Assembly (NCBI RefSeq): GCF_000735135.1
Contig: NZ_JPLZ01000001.1
Location: 1-64,000 of the forward strand
DNA length: 64,000 nt
Direction: 5' to 3'
DNA from: Chryseobacterium sp. FH1
Lineage (GTDB): Bacteria > Bacteroidota > Bacteroidia > Flavobacteriales > Weeksellaceae
Part shown: positions 16,277 through 23,767 of the stretch, piece after piece
Position numbering within the stretch: the first letter of the stretch is position 1
How the letters are laid out: each line of letters opens with the position of its first letter
Position numbers and translations under genes: made by a program
Notes under the pieces: generated by a model
What the model saw: the letters and a program-made list of their open reading frames with translations, nothing else
Told to the model about the DNA's origin: nothing
Databases searched by the model: none

Positions 16277-16352
16277 CTCTCGCGGATTTGTAGATTTAGC
16301 AAATCTTTTTACAAATTAAATCTGCAAAATTTGCCTAATCTGCGGGAATTAT
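16277..16352. repeat. Interspersed repeat of the CTCGCAGATT...AATCTGCGAG type (family C)
   Basis: TCTCGCGGATTTGTAGATTT on the left and AATCTGCAAAATTTGCCTAA then TCTGCGGG on the right form a diverged inverted repeat between two convergent genes. Related copies lie at 19098-19131 (single arm) and 22149-22217 (both arms). Confidence 0.6.
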
Positions 16353-16373
16353 TTTTAGAACAATTTAAAAAAA

Positions 16374-17570
16374 TCAATTCCCAAACTGGTAATCCAAAGG
16401 CAACATTTTTGAAACATTTTGATTAGAAAAATGCTCTTCCAAAATCAACTGATCTGGCTCGGAAGAAAGACCTTCTTTGAAGATTTCAAATTCCAAAGCT
16501 TCGGGATGAAGGATCGACGATTGCGTGACAACTCCTCCAGATTTTACAAATTCCCCTTTTTTGATTTCATAGTAATACTTCTGATAATTCACCATCAGCA
16601 GATCTTCAAAGTCCAAAAACAACCTTCCATCTTTTCGTTTTGTAAACTCCGATTCCTTGATTTTGGTTTTTAGAATCGCCATCAGGAACTCAGAATTTTT
16701 ACTTTTCTTTTGCGAAATGGCTTCTAATTCGTCCGTCCAAGGCAACGTCGAATTCTGTGTTTTCTTGATGTTGAAATGGTCTTTCAGTTTCTGCAATTCG
16801 GCTTCCGAAGGATAATTTGGGTTTGGGATTCGTTTGGCGTGATTCACGATGAACCCTTCTTTTTCCAGCTCGTTGTTGTAAAGACTTCTAAAAAAGTGCA
16901 TCAGACTTCCCTTGTAAGCATTCATTCGATTCAGAACAATTTCTTTTCTGAAACTCGTCTCTTTGAAAAATGAAGTTCCAATATAACTGGTGCTTTTACT
17001 ATTAAAATCTGCCTGAAAATTGATCAGATTGTACTGAATCGTGTAACCCAATTTTTTATTTTCGATGACCAAAGTTTGTGGCGCCTTCACCTTCAAGAAC
17101 TTATTTTTTTTGTCGTAAGAAAACTTGAGCGTTCTTTGATTTTTGATTCTCACATCATCGCGATCGAAACCGATAAATTTATCCAAAAAATAATTAATAA
17201 AATCTTTGTAAGCCTTCTCTGTGTAAGGAATGATAATTACTTCCTCAATCTCGTTCTGCGGATTGATGACCACTTTTACGGTTTTCCCAATCGCTTGATT
17301 CAATGGGAAAATATTGGTTTCGTAGTTGTCTTTCTGGAAAATCAAGTTTCCACTTTTCTGACCTTGAACATCAAGTTTGAAACTTCCGTCATTGATTGAA
17401 AGTGTGGAGATCTTGGTTCCATCCAGATAAATATTGACATCAGAAACTGAAGAACCACTTTCGGTTTGAATCTTACCTGAAATGATCTGGGAATAAAACA
17501 ACAACGTCCCAAAGAAAAAAAATAAAAACTGTAAAAACTTCACGTGATATATTTTTTCGAATATAATCAA
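16374..17570 (-). CDS. Exported carboxypeptidase-regulatory-like domain protein
   Basis: A 398-residue protein. A signal peptide (hydrophobic FLQFLFFFFGTLLF, ending FYSQ) is followed by a CarboxypepD_reg-like beta-sandwich (about 30-110: ISGKIQTESGSSVSDVNIYL, then GSFKLDVQG). The large C-terminal region (YTEKAYKDFINYFLDKFIGF and on) is common in Bacteroidota but has no assigned function. Similar proteins are envelope or periplasmic. The ATG at 17570 gives a long N-terminus before the signal; a GTG at 17543 (VKFLQFL) is an attractive alternative start. The gene stands alone. Confidence 0.75.
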   Translation of the reverse strand: MIIFEKIYHVKFLQFLFFFFGTLLFYSQIISGKIQTESGSSVSDVNIYLDGTKISTLSINDGSFKLDVQGQKSGNLIFQKDNYETNIFPLNQAIGKTVKVVINPQNEIEEVIIIPYTEKAYKDFINYFLDKFIGFDRDDVRIKNQRTLKFSYDKKNKFLKVKAPQTLVIENKKLGYTIQYNLINFQADFNSKSTSYIGTSFFKETSFRKEIVLNRMNAYKGSLMHFFRSLYNNELEKEGFIVNHAKRIPNPNYPSEAELQKLKDHFNIKKTQNSTLPWTDELEAISQKKSKNSEFLMAILKTKIKESEFTKRKDGRLFLDFEDLLMVNYQKYYYEIKKGEFVKSGGVVTQSSILHPEALEFEIFKEGLSSEPDQLILEEHFSNQNVSKMLPLDYQFGN

Positions 17571-18111
17571 ATAAAAAAGAAATTTCTCCTAAGGAAAATC
17601 ATTTTGAAGTTCAATTTTGTTTTAATTCTAAAAAGCAAACCCTTTTACTATCAAGTAAAACCCTCCAACCCTTTGTAAAATAATGAATTTCGCTTGACTC
17701 CCGTTACGCGGTTTATTAAACTGCCCGATGATTACTTCAACTAACAAGATGCTTAGCTCAATTGAACAGTTCTCCATTTCAATGAAATATTTGAATCCCT
17801 TAACTAATTTCGAGAGATTATATTTTTGAAAATCCCAAAGAGATGACCTATTAATAGAAAACGAAATTACACTGTAAATAAAAAGCTCCGTAGGAGCGAG
17901 ATGTTTGTAGAAGCACAAGGATAAGCAAGTATAAGCTCTGTAGGAGCGACACATCCAATGCTAAATCACAGACAAAATATAGCACCTACGGAGCTCTAAT
18001 ATTTTGACGATTCACTTATTCTACAAACAGGTCGCCTCTACGGAGCTTTTTTATTTCTAATTTTGTTGTTTATTTAACAAATTTCTCCTGATGGAACATT
18101 CTTGGAAATAT
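17571..18111. other. Long intergenic region dominated by repeats
   Basis: No gene is supported. A 108-codon minus-strand frame (17628-17954) runs over the GCTCCGTAGGAGCG repeats and has no family features. The left half (17580-17880) is unremarkable AT-rich sequence. The right half is the repeat array listed separately. Confidence 0.5.
17885..18046. repeat. Array of four GCTCCGTAGGAGCG elements (family D)
   Basis: Two plus-oriented elements (GCTCCGTAGGAGCGA at 17885-17899, GCTCTGTAGGAGCGAC at 17935-17950) are followed by two inverted ones (CACCTACGGAGCTC at 17983-17996 and GTCGCCTCTACGGAGC at 18031-18046). ATGTTTGTAG flanks the first and CTACAAACAG the last, so the whole array is one large imperfect palindrome. 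Confidence 0.7.
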
Positions 18112-18939
18112 CTATCCGATTCTTAATGATGTCATACTCAATGAACCGCCAATCAACGAATCGTTGAACAAGGATAATTCTTCTGATTTGTCTTTCAGTC
18201 CGAGATTATATATCAACGGCAGATAATGGTCGGGCGTTGGAACGGCGTATTGCAAAAATGTACCTTGTTTTTGATAATCGATGAGTTTCTGAAAATCGCC
18301 GTCAAGAAGCCAATTGTTAGTTTTCTCGCGCGCTTCTATCGCCCAATCCCAGCCGGCACCAACAGTATCAATATTTTTCCAGTCGATCAATCTGAGGTTG
18401 TGAACGATGTTTCCACTTCCGATAATCAAGATTCCTTTTTCTCGAAGTTTGGACAATTTCTTCGCTAAGTCAAAATGATATTGTGGTGGTTTTGTGTAAT
18501 CTATGCTCAACTGAATAACAGGAATATCTGCATCGGGATAAAGATGACGAAGAACCGACCACGCGCCGTGGTCCAATCCCCAATTGTGGTCTTCTTCCAC
18601 CAAAACAGGAGACAATAATTCTGCAGTTTCTTTGGCCAATTCTGGATTTCCTTTTGCCGGGTACTGAACATCAAACAAGGCTTGTGGGAAACCGCCAAAA
18701 TCGTGAATGGTCTTCGGAAGTTCCATTGCTGTGACAAATGTACCGTTGGTAAACCAATGCGCCGAGATACAAATGATGGCATTCGGTTTTGGAATCTCTT
18801 TGCTGATGTTTCGAAAACCTTGCACAAAAATATTTTCTTCGATGGCGTTCATCGGAGAGCCGTGTCCGAGGAAAAGGACGGGCATTTTTTGTGTGGTTTT
18901 GAAGTTATCGGAGATGTTGGAAAGGTCGTTGAGGTTCAT
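18112..18939 (-). CDS. ygiD: DODA-type extradiol ring-cleavage dioxygenase family protein
   Basis: A 275-residue member of the LigB/YgiD family. Metal ligands expected in YgiD can be placed at H26 (LFLGHGSPMNA), H61 (SAHWFTNG), H180 (GSGNIVHNLR) and H238 (PTPDHYLPL), and H118/H124 lie in the DHNWGLDHGAW active-site loop. E. coli YgiD binds zinc and has weak 4,5-DOPA dioxygenase activity, and plant DODA makes betalamic acid. The physiological substrate here is unknown. I start at the ATG at 18939 (MNLNDLSNIS); the upstream 16 codons run through AT-rich spacer and have no counterpart. Confidence 0.85.
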   Translation of the reverse strand: MNLNDLSNISDNFKTTQKMPVLFLGHGSPMNAIEENIFVQGFRNISKEIPKPNAIICISAHWFTNGTFVTAMELPKTIHDFGGFPQALFDVQYPAKGNPELAKETAELLSPVLVEEDHNWGLDHGAWSVLRHLYPDADIPVIQLSIDYTKPPQYHFDLAKKLSKLREKGILIIGSGNIVHNLRLIDWKNIDTVGAGWDWAIEAREKTNNWLLDGDFQKLIDYQKQGTFLQYAVPTPDHYLPLIYNLGLKDKSEELSLFNDSLIGGSLSMTSLRIG

Positions 18940-19002
18940 TTTTGTTTTGTAAAAAGTAAAATGTATTGATGTAAAATGTATTTTCAAACCATTTTTCTAC
19001 TC

Positions 19003-19026
19003 CTTCGACTCCGCTCAGGATGACAG
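19003..19026 (+). repeat. Family B repeat, single element
   Basis: CTTCGACTCCGCTCAG followed by GATGACAG, upstream of the dioxygenase gene. No inverted partner is adjacent. Confidence 0.65.
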
Positions 19027-19141
19027 TAGAAAATAATTTGAAAATTTAATTAAAATTACTCCCTTTTAGGGTTGGGGAAATAATTTTGATGAAATTTTTC
19101 TCGCAGATTTGGCTGATTAAGCAGATTTTTATTGACATAAT

Positions 19142-19215
19142 ATTGTCATTCCGTAGGAATCTAAACTGTCGAGATTGACTTCGTAAAACACTTCGTTAGG
19201 TTTCCTGTGGAATGG
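19142..19215. repeat. TTGTCATTCCGTAGGAATC-type palindromic element
   Basis: TGTCATTCCGTAGGAATC at the left and GGTTTCCTGTGGAATGGCA at the right form an imperfect inverted repeat. It joins directly to repeat family A copy 3. Confidence 0.5.
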
Positions 19216-19258
19216 CAAACTTCGTGTTTATAACAAAGCTTGTTTTTATGTAGAATCT

Positions 19259-19371
19259 GCAGCCCGACTTGAGTGGAAATCCTTTTTTGCGTCTGCTCAA
19301 GTTCTATTTAGACAGAAATAGTCTGCAAAAAAGATTGGGAACGGAAGGCGGAAAAGCTGCCCAAATCATTA
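19259..19371 (+). repeat. Interspersed repeat family A, copy 3
   Basis: Contains GCAGCCCGACTTGAG, GGAAATCCTTTTTTGC, AGATTGGGAACGGAAGGCGG and GCTGCCCAAAT in the same order as copy 1 (266-352) and, inverted, copy 4 (31165-31252). It is the longest copy in the window. Confidence 0.65.
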
Positions 19372-19451
19372 CAATTGAAATCAAAAAAGCGTGAACAAAG
19401 TTGCTCTTGTTCACACTTTAAAAACTCAAACTATAAAAATACTATGATGTA

Positions 19452-19961
19452 TTATTGTTTTACGAACTGCAGTTCTCCTGCAATTTTCACTTCTTCGCTC
19501 ACCATCACACCGCCTGTTTCCAATGCTGCGTTCCAAGTAAGGCCGAAGTCTGACCTTTTGATCTTTCCTTCGAAGGAGAAACCTGCTTTAGTATTGCCCC
19601 AAGGATCCGAATTGATACCTCCGAAGTCCACGTCCAAAGTGATTTCTTTGGTAATGCCGTTCAATGTTAGGTTTCCAGTCACATCGCCGTTCAAAGTTGA
19701 AGCTTCGAAAGTGATTTTCGGGTTAGCTTCTGCGTTGAAGAAATCTGCTGATTTCAGGTGGTTATCTCTGTCTGTATTGTTGGTGAAGATAGAATCTGTA
19801 TCGATGAAAGCGGAAACTTTCGCGCTTGTGAACGTGTCATCTTCTGCGTCGATCTCTGCGTTAAAAGTTGTGAATTCTCCTTTCACGTTGGAAATCATCA
19901 AGTGTTTTACTTTGAAAGTGATCTCGCTATGCGTTGGGTCTAATAACCATTTAGTTGCCAT
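19452..19961 (-). CDS. YceI family lipocalin-like protein
   Basis: A 169-residue YceI protein. MATKWLLDPTHSEITFKVKH is the characteristic first strand, followed by FTSAKVSAFIDTDSI, NHLKSADFF, PKITFEAS, GNLTLNGITKEI and KRSDFGLTWN. The fold is an extended lipocalin that binds polyisoprenoid or other long lipids. No signal peptide is present, unlike the periplasmic E. coli protein, so this is probably the cytoplasmic version found in many Bacteroidota. A TAAATTTG box lies upstream on the same strand. Confidence 0.92.
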   Translation of the reverse strand: MATKWLLDPTHSEITFKVKHLMISNVKGEFTTFNAEIDAEDDTFTSAKVSAFIDTDSIFTNNTDRDNHLKSADFFNAEANPKITFEASTLNGDVTGNLTLNGITKEITLDVDFGGINSDPWGNTKAGFSFEGKIKRSDFGLTWNAALETGGVMVSEEVKIAGELQFVKQ

Positions 19962-19993
19962 AATTTTTAATATTTTGTTGATTAATTATAGTG

Positions 19994-20001
19994 CAAATTT
20001 A
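19994..20001 (-). promoter_or_regulatory. -7 box upstream of the YceI gene
   Basis: The minus strand reads TAAATTTG, a perfect Bacteroidota -7 consensus, about 33 bases before the start codon. No clear TTG is found at the -33 distance. Confidence 0.4.
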
Positions 20002-20104
20002 TAGCGCCGAGCTCCGCCTCACATTGATGTAAGTTAAGAATTACTTTTTTGTGAATTTTTTAACGATTGCCTTGTTTCGGCACAAAGATTTCTGTGTTGA
20101 AACA

Positions 20105-22132
20105 ATGAAAAAACTTTCCTTTCTATTTCTACTTTCCAGCGTGTTTTATTTTTCCCAGAAGAGCGATTCTGTGGCTTTGATTTCGGAAGTCAAAATCGAT
20201 GCTTACAAAAAACCGGTTTCATTTATTGCCTCTACCAAATCGGTTTCTGTGGTTTCGGAAAATTTGCTTTCTCAGAATCCGCCTGACCGCTTGTTGGAAT
20301 CTGTCAACCAAATTGCTGGTGCGAGAATGGAAGAACGTTCGCCGGGAAGCTACAGGATTGCGGTGCGAGGCAGTTCTTTGCGTTCGCCGTTTGGCGTTCG
20401 GAATGTGAAAGTTTATTTGGATGATTTTATTTTGTCTGATGCTTCGGGAAATACTTATTTTAATCAGATTTCGCCGGATTTAATTCATAAAATCGAGATT
20501 TACAAAGGTCCGGAAAGTGGTGATTTTGGTGCGGTGACTGGCGGAACTTTGTTGCTTCAAACTCAGAATTCTGATGACCTGTCTTTGAATCTTTCGTCTG
20601 GAAGTTATGGGACTTTTAATGAAAGTATAAATTTTTCAAAGCAATTGGGAAAGCACTTTTTCCAGGTTTATCAAAATTACTACAGAACCGATTCTTACCG
20701 CGAACAATCGGCGGTTGAGCGAAAACAGATTTTCATTAAGGATAATTTCAAATATTCTGACAAAGGAGAATTGAAGGCGATGCTCCTCTTCTCCGATTTG
20801 GATTATGAAACGCCTGGCGGACTGACTTTGGCGCAGATGGAAGCCAACAGAAAACAAGCCCGACCAGCAACGGCAACGCTTCCCGGAGCGAAAGAACAGA
20901 ATGCAGGAATCAGTAACAAAATGGTTTTGGCCGGACTTTCCAATCAATATCAATTGACGAACGGACTTTCACATTTTGTTTTGATTCAAGGCTCTTATGT
21001 CGATTTTGAGAATCCTTTCATTACCAATTTTGAAAACCGTTTTGAAAGTAATTATGCGTTGCGAACACACTTCAATTATAAAAAAAACTGGGACAAGGTT
21101 TCTGCGGAATGGCGATTGGGTTACGAAGGTGCGACCAATCCAATCTTCATCAAAAACTTCGACAATAACCGCGGAACAGAAGGCAATCCGCAGAATTTTG
21201 ATAAGCTGAGAAACAATTCCGGATTCTATTTTCTGTCGCAGAAATTGAATTTTAATGAGCGGTTATTTACTGATATTTCCATTAGTTTAAATTCTAATGC
21301 TTACAAATGGGAAAAGATTTTTCCGACTTCTGAAACTGGAAATGTAAAGTTCAAAAACCAATGGTTGCCGAATTTTGGGATGACCTATGTTTTGGACAAA
21401 GGATTTTCTGTGAGAGGGAAAATCGGGAAAGGAAACTCGGCGCCGACGAATGAAGAGATTCGTTCTTCCAACCAGGAATTCAATTTCAATCTCGTTCCGG
21501 AATATGGTTGGAATAAAGAAATTGGCGTACGGAAACAATTTGGGAATAGCATTTTCTTGGAAGTTAATTATTTCGATTTTCGAATGAAGGATGCGATTGT
21601 TCGAAGGCAGAATGAAGCTGGACAGGAATATTTTGTAAACCAGGGAAACACGGTTCAGAAAGGTTGGGAATTTCTTTTGGAATCGAAGCGTTTTGATTTA
21701 GAGAATAATGTTTTGAGTCATTTCAAATTCAGATTTTCGGGAAGCATTTATGATTTTAAATTTAAAAATTATGTTCAGGGAACTTCTGATTTCTCAGGAA
21801 ATACCTTGACCGGCGTTCCGAAAACCAGCATCAACAGTTTGTTGAATTTTACTTTCTTTAAAAAATTAGCCGTTGATTATTCTCAATTTCTGACTTCAAA
21901 AATTCCTTTGACAGACGCGAATTCTGTTTGGTCGGAACCAAGTTTGGTTTCGAATATCCAATTTCGTTATCCTATTAAATTCGAAAAAGCAAGGTTGGAT
22001 TTGTTTTTTCAAATCCAAAATTTGTACAATGAGGAATATGTTTTGGGATTTGACATCAATGCTTTTGGAAACCGATTTTATAATCCATCGGCAAAACGGA
22101 ATTTTGTATTGGGCGCGAATATTCAGTTGTAA
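20105..22132 (+). CDS. TonB-dependent outer-membrane receptor
   Basis: A 675-residue outer-membrane transporter. The signal peptide (MKKLSFLFLLSSVFYFSQ) is followed by a plug domain (about 25-150: VSVVSENLLSQNPPDRLLES, then GSYRIAVRGSSLRSPFGVRN and GPESGDFGAVTGGTLLLQ) and a 22-strand-type barrel that ends in the usual aromatic C-terminus (RNFVLGANIQL). There is no N-terminal CarboxypepD_reg domain and no SusD partner, so it is more like a siderophore, vitamin or metal receptor than a glycan SusC. The cargo is unknown. I use the ATG at 20105 because it begins the signal peptide. The frame is open 18 codons further upstream. Confidence 0.9.
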   Translation: MKKLSFLFLLSSVFYFSQKSDSVALISEVKIDAYKKPVSFIASTKSVSVVSENLLSQNPPDRLLESVNQIAGARMEERSPGSYRIAVRGSSLRSPFGVRNVKVYLDDFILSDASGNTYFNQISPDLIHKIEIYKGPESGDFGAVTGGTLLLQTQNSDDLSLNLSSGSYGTFNESINFSKQLGKHFFQVYQNYYRTDSYREQSAVERKQIFIKDNFKYSDKGELKAMLLFSDLDYETPGGLTLAQMEANRKQARPATATLPGAKEQNAGISNKMVLAGLSNQYQLTNGLSHFVLIQGSYVDFENPFITNFENRFESNYALRTHFNYKKNWDKVSAEWRLGYEGATNPIFIKNFDNNRGTEGNPQNFDKLRNNSGFYFLSQKLNFNERLFTDISISLNSNAYKWEKIFPTSETGNVKFKNQWLPNFGMTYVLDKGFSVRGKIGKGNSAPTNEEIRSSNQEFNFNLVPEYGWNKEIGVRKQFGNSIFLEVNYFDFRMKDAIVRRQNEAGQEYFVNQGNTVQKGWEFLLESKRFDLENNVLSHFKFRFSGSIYDFKFKNYVQGTSDFSGNTLTGVPKTSINSLLNFTFFKKLAVDYSQFLTSKIPLTDANSVWSEPSLVSNIQFRYPIKFEKARLDLFFQIQNLYNEEYVLGFDINAFGNRFYNPSAKRNFVLGANIQL

Positions 22133-22148
22133 TTTAAATTGAAAAATG

Positions 22149-22217
22149 TCTCGCAGATTTTGCTGATGACGCAGATTTATCATCTTAACCTGCTCGACTT
22201 GCAAAATCTGCGCGAGT
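22149..22217. repeat. Family C repeat, both arms
   Basis: TCTCGCAGATTTTGCTGATG at the left and GCAAAATCTGCGCGAG at the right form an inverted repeat between the convergent TonB receptor and DUF4130 genes. It may double as a transcription stop. Confidence 0.6.
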
Positions 22218-22218
22218 T

Positions 22219-22977
22219 TTAAAATTTCTCTGTTAAATATTTCCAATAACGTTTCGGGACGTGCTGAACGTGGAGTTTGATATTTTTCCGTTCCTTGATA
22301 TTGGTCTTCGTGAAATAACTTTTCCAAAGTTCCTGATAATTGACTTCTTCCTCGTGGAATTTCTGCTGATATTGATTCAGATTGAAGGACGAATCCGGAT
22401 AGAAAAATTCACAATCCTTTAAATCATAAAACAATCCGTAATGGCGTTTGAGGTCATAAATCATCCATTTCTGGTCAGCATATCGGTCTTTGAAATGTTT
22501 CCGGATCAAAGGCAGAACATCAAAATCAGGGTCGATTTTGGCGAAATAAATATCGTCTTTCATTTTCTCAAACCTGACAAACGCAGTCATCCGATGTCTT
22601 TCTCGACTGACTGATTTACAGATTTTTGAGATTTGAAGAATATCATCATTAGCGAAATTCTGCAAGACATTATCATCTGGACTTTTAATCGATTGCTGGA
22701 TGGCAGAAAAAATCAAATCTTCGGATTCCGGAAGTTCTGAGAGGAAAACCATCAGCAATTGTTTGATGCCAGACTTTCCGATGCTTGTTTCTAATTTCTT
22801 TAAAACTCTGTCAGATTTTTTGTTTTGCGTCACAACCTCGTGGATTTCGGCGAACATATTTTCCTGTTGAAATCTTTCTCTGTTTCTGATTTCCACGTCT
22901 TTATACTTGTATTCAAAAACTTCGAATACTGCGGTTAAAAGTCCGTCGAAACTGCCGTCGTAGAGGAGGGTTGTCAT
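22219..22977 (-). CDS. TIGR03915-type (DUF4130) putative DNA repair protein
   Basis: A 252-residue protein of the DUF4130/TIGR03915 family. Typical blocks are MTTLLYDGSFDGLLTAVFEV, SVSRERHRMTAFVRFEKMKD, FDVLPLIRKHFKDRYADQKW and MIYDLKRHYGLFYD. In the family this protein is encoded next to, or works with, a radical SAM protein of the TIGR03916 type, and in many genomes it is fused to a uracil-DNA-glycosylase-like domain. Here it stands alone with no glycosylase part. Its radical SAM partner lies 790 bases upstream on the same strand, separated by parDE. I start at the ATG at 22977; the 18 upstream codons come from a family B repeat. The activity is not established. Confidence 0.85.
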   Translation of the reverse strand: MTTLLYDGSFDGLLTAVFEVFEYKYKDVEIRNRERFQQENMFAEIHEVVTQNKKSDRVLKKLETSIGKSGIKQLLMVFLSELPESEDLIFSAIQQSIKSPDDNVLQNFANDDILQISKICKSVSRERHRMTAFVRFEKMKDDIYFAKIDPDFDVLPLIRKHFKDRYADQKWMIYDLKRHYGLFYDLKDCEFFYPDSSFNLNQYQQKFHEEEVNYQELWKSYFTKTNIKERKNIKLHVQHVPKRYWKYLTEKF

Positions 22978-22997
22978 TTTTAAATATATTGTTAACA

Positions 22998-23067
22998 CTT
23001 CGACTCCGCTCAGTGTGACATCGTATATCATTTCATTAGAATTGTCAGGCTGAGCAGAGTCGAAGCC
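22998..23067. repeat. Inverted pair of family B repeats
   Basis: CTTCGACTCCGCTCAG (22998-23013) and the inverted CTGAGCAGAGTCGAAG (23050-23065) lie between parE and the DUF4130 gene. The left element contains the false start of the long DUF4130 frame. The right element continues into the duplicated tail of the radical SAM gene. Confidence 0.75.
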
Positions 23068-23073
23068 TTTAAA

Positions 23074-23103
23074 TTAAAACAAAGTCAACTTCTGAGAAAA
23101 TTG
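23074..23103 (-). pseudogene. Duplicated 3' tail of the radical SAM gene
   Basis: The minus strand reads codons for QFSQKLTLF and a TAA stop. The intact radical SAM gene at 23768 ends QFSQQLTLF and TAA. Eight of nine residues agree, while several codons differ only at silent positions (TCT/TCC, TTG/TTA, CAA/CAG). Both copies are followed by an AAATTTAAA-like spacer and a family B element. It begins five bases after the parE stop. It is a fragment, not an expressed gene. Confidence 0.7.
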
Positions 23104-23108
23104 TTAAA

Positions 23109-23405
23109 TTAAAAATATCTCGGAACATCTCGACTTCCGTGGAGCACTCTTACAATTCGGATATCATTGTCCAAAATCCTGTAGAAAATGAGATGGTGGT
23201 CTTTTGGAAAGCTGTACAAACCTATTTTTATTTCATTTCGCGCTTTCCCTACTTCTGGATTTGTAAGCAAACTTTGAAAAACGTCTTCAATCTCAGTGAG
23301 ATATTTTTCCGCTTGTTCAAATCCAAACTCATTCATTGTATAATCGAAAATATCTTCCAAATCTACATCAGCAATTTCTGATAGAATGTAGAATTCTTTA
23401 GACAT
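23109..23405 (-). CDS. parE: RelE/ParE family toxin
   Basis: A 98-residue toxin of a type II toxin-antitoxin system. The RelE/ParE fold is shown by LSEIADVDLEDIFDYTMNEF, then FEQAEKYLTEIEDVFQSLL, the PEVGKARNEIKIGLYSFPKD beta strand and the closing FYRILDNDIRIVRVLHGSRD. ParE toxins poison DNA gyrase, while RelE relatives cut mRNA at ribosomes; the ParD partner favours the first. It overlaps the antitoxin gene by eight bases. The stop is followed directly by a copy of the radical SAM gene tail. Confidence 0.9.
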   Translation of the reverse strand: MSKEFYILSEIADVDLEDIFDYTMNEFGFEQAEKYLTEIEDVFQSLLTNPEVGKARNEIKIGLYSFPKDHHLIFYRILDNDIRIVRVLHGSRDVPRYF

Positions 23406-23634
23406 TGCTATTATCTTTCTTCTTAGATTTGATGATATCTTTTATCGACCTGAAACTTGAATTACCATCCCAACCTTTCTCAATTTCATTTCTCAAATCC
23501 TGAATAATGCGATGGCGATAAACTTCGTGGAGACGCAAAGCATCACGTACAACCTCGCTGGCATTCTGAAAATCCCCAGACTCTATCTGTTCGGAAATAT
23601 AATTTTCCTGCTTTTTTGTGAAACTGACATTCAT
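23398..23634 (-). CDS. parD: ParD family antitoxin
   Basis: A 78-residue antitoxin. Residues 1-45 form the ribbon-helix-helix DNA-binding domain (MNVSFTKKQENYISEQIESG, then NASEVVRDALRLHE), a ParD hallmark. The C-terminal half wraps the toxin. Antitoxin-first order and an eight-base overlap with parE are standard. A TAAATTTG box with an overlapping imperfect palindrome (23668-23686) lies upstream, as expected for autorepression by the ParDE complex. Confidence 0.9.
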   Translation of the reverse strand: MNVSFTKKQENYISEQIESGDFQNASEVVRDALRLHEVYRHRIIQDLRNEIEKGWDGNSSFRSIKDIIKSKKKDNSNV

Positions 23635-23667
23635 TTTAAATTCTTTCCTCGAAATTACAATTAATAT

Positions 23668-23686
23668 CCAAATTTAGCAAATATGG
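23668..23686 (-). promoter_or_regulatory. parDE promoter with overlapping operator-like palindrome
   Basis: The minus strand holds a perfect TAAATTTG (23669-23676). It lies inside the imperfect palindrome CCATATTTGCTAAATTTGG, whose arms match except at one position. An operator over the -7 box would block transcription when bound by ParD. Confidence 0.45.
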
Positions 23687-23738
23687 ACATATGAAAATGA
23701 TTCTTTTATAATGTCAAAAGCGATATTATTTCCTGTTT

Positions 23739-23762
23739 GTCAGGCTGATGCTCGCAAAGCCC
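23739..23762 (-). repeat. Diverged family B repeat after the radical SAM gene
   Basis: On the plus strand TGTCAGGCTGATGCTCGCAA then AGCC is the inverted, GCTCGC variant of the family. It aligns with the element at 23042-23067, and both adjoin a copy of the radical SAM gene tail. Confidence 0.6.
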
Positions 23763-23767
23763 AATAT

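Larger units (their letters stand above)
18940..19451. other. Intergenic region made almost wholly of repeats
   Basis: No gene is seen in these 512 bases. In order there are a single family B element (19003-19026), an ACTCCCTTTTAGGGTTGGGG block (19059-19078) related to the CCCTAAAGGG family, one arm of family C (19098-19131), a TTGTCATTCCGTAGGAATC element with an inverted partner (19142-19215), and family A copy 3 (19259-19371). A plus-strand frame across YceI (19375-20004) is a shadow. Confidence 0.6.

Noticed and set aside
17628-17954. 108-codon minus-strand frame
   Set aside because: Runs through the GCTCCGTAGGAGCG array; residues such as the LSLCFYKHLAPTE stretch come from the repeat.
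19375-20004. 209-codon plus-strand frame
   Set aside because: Shadow of the YceI gene on the other strand, with Ser/Val-rich composition and no domain.
22978-23031. N-terminal extension of the DUF4130 protein
   Set aside because: The extra 18 codons are translated from a family B repeat; the conserved family start MTTLLYDGSFDG lies downstream.
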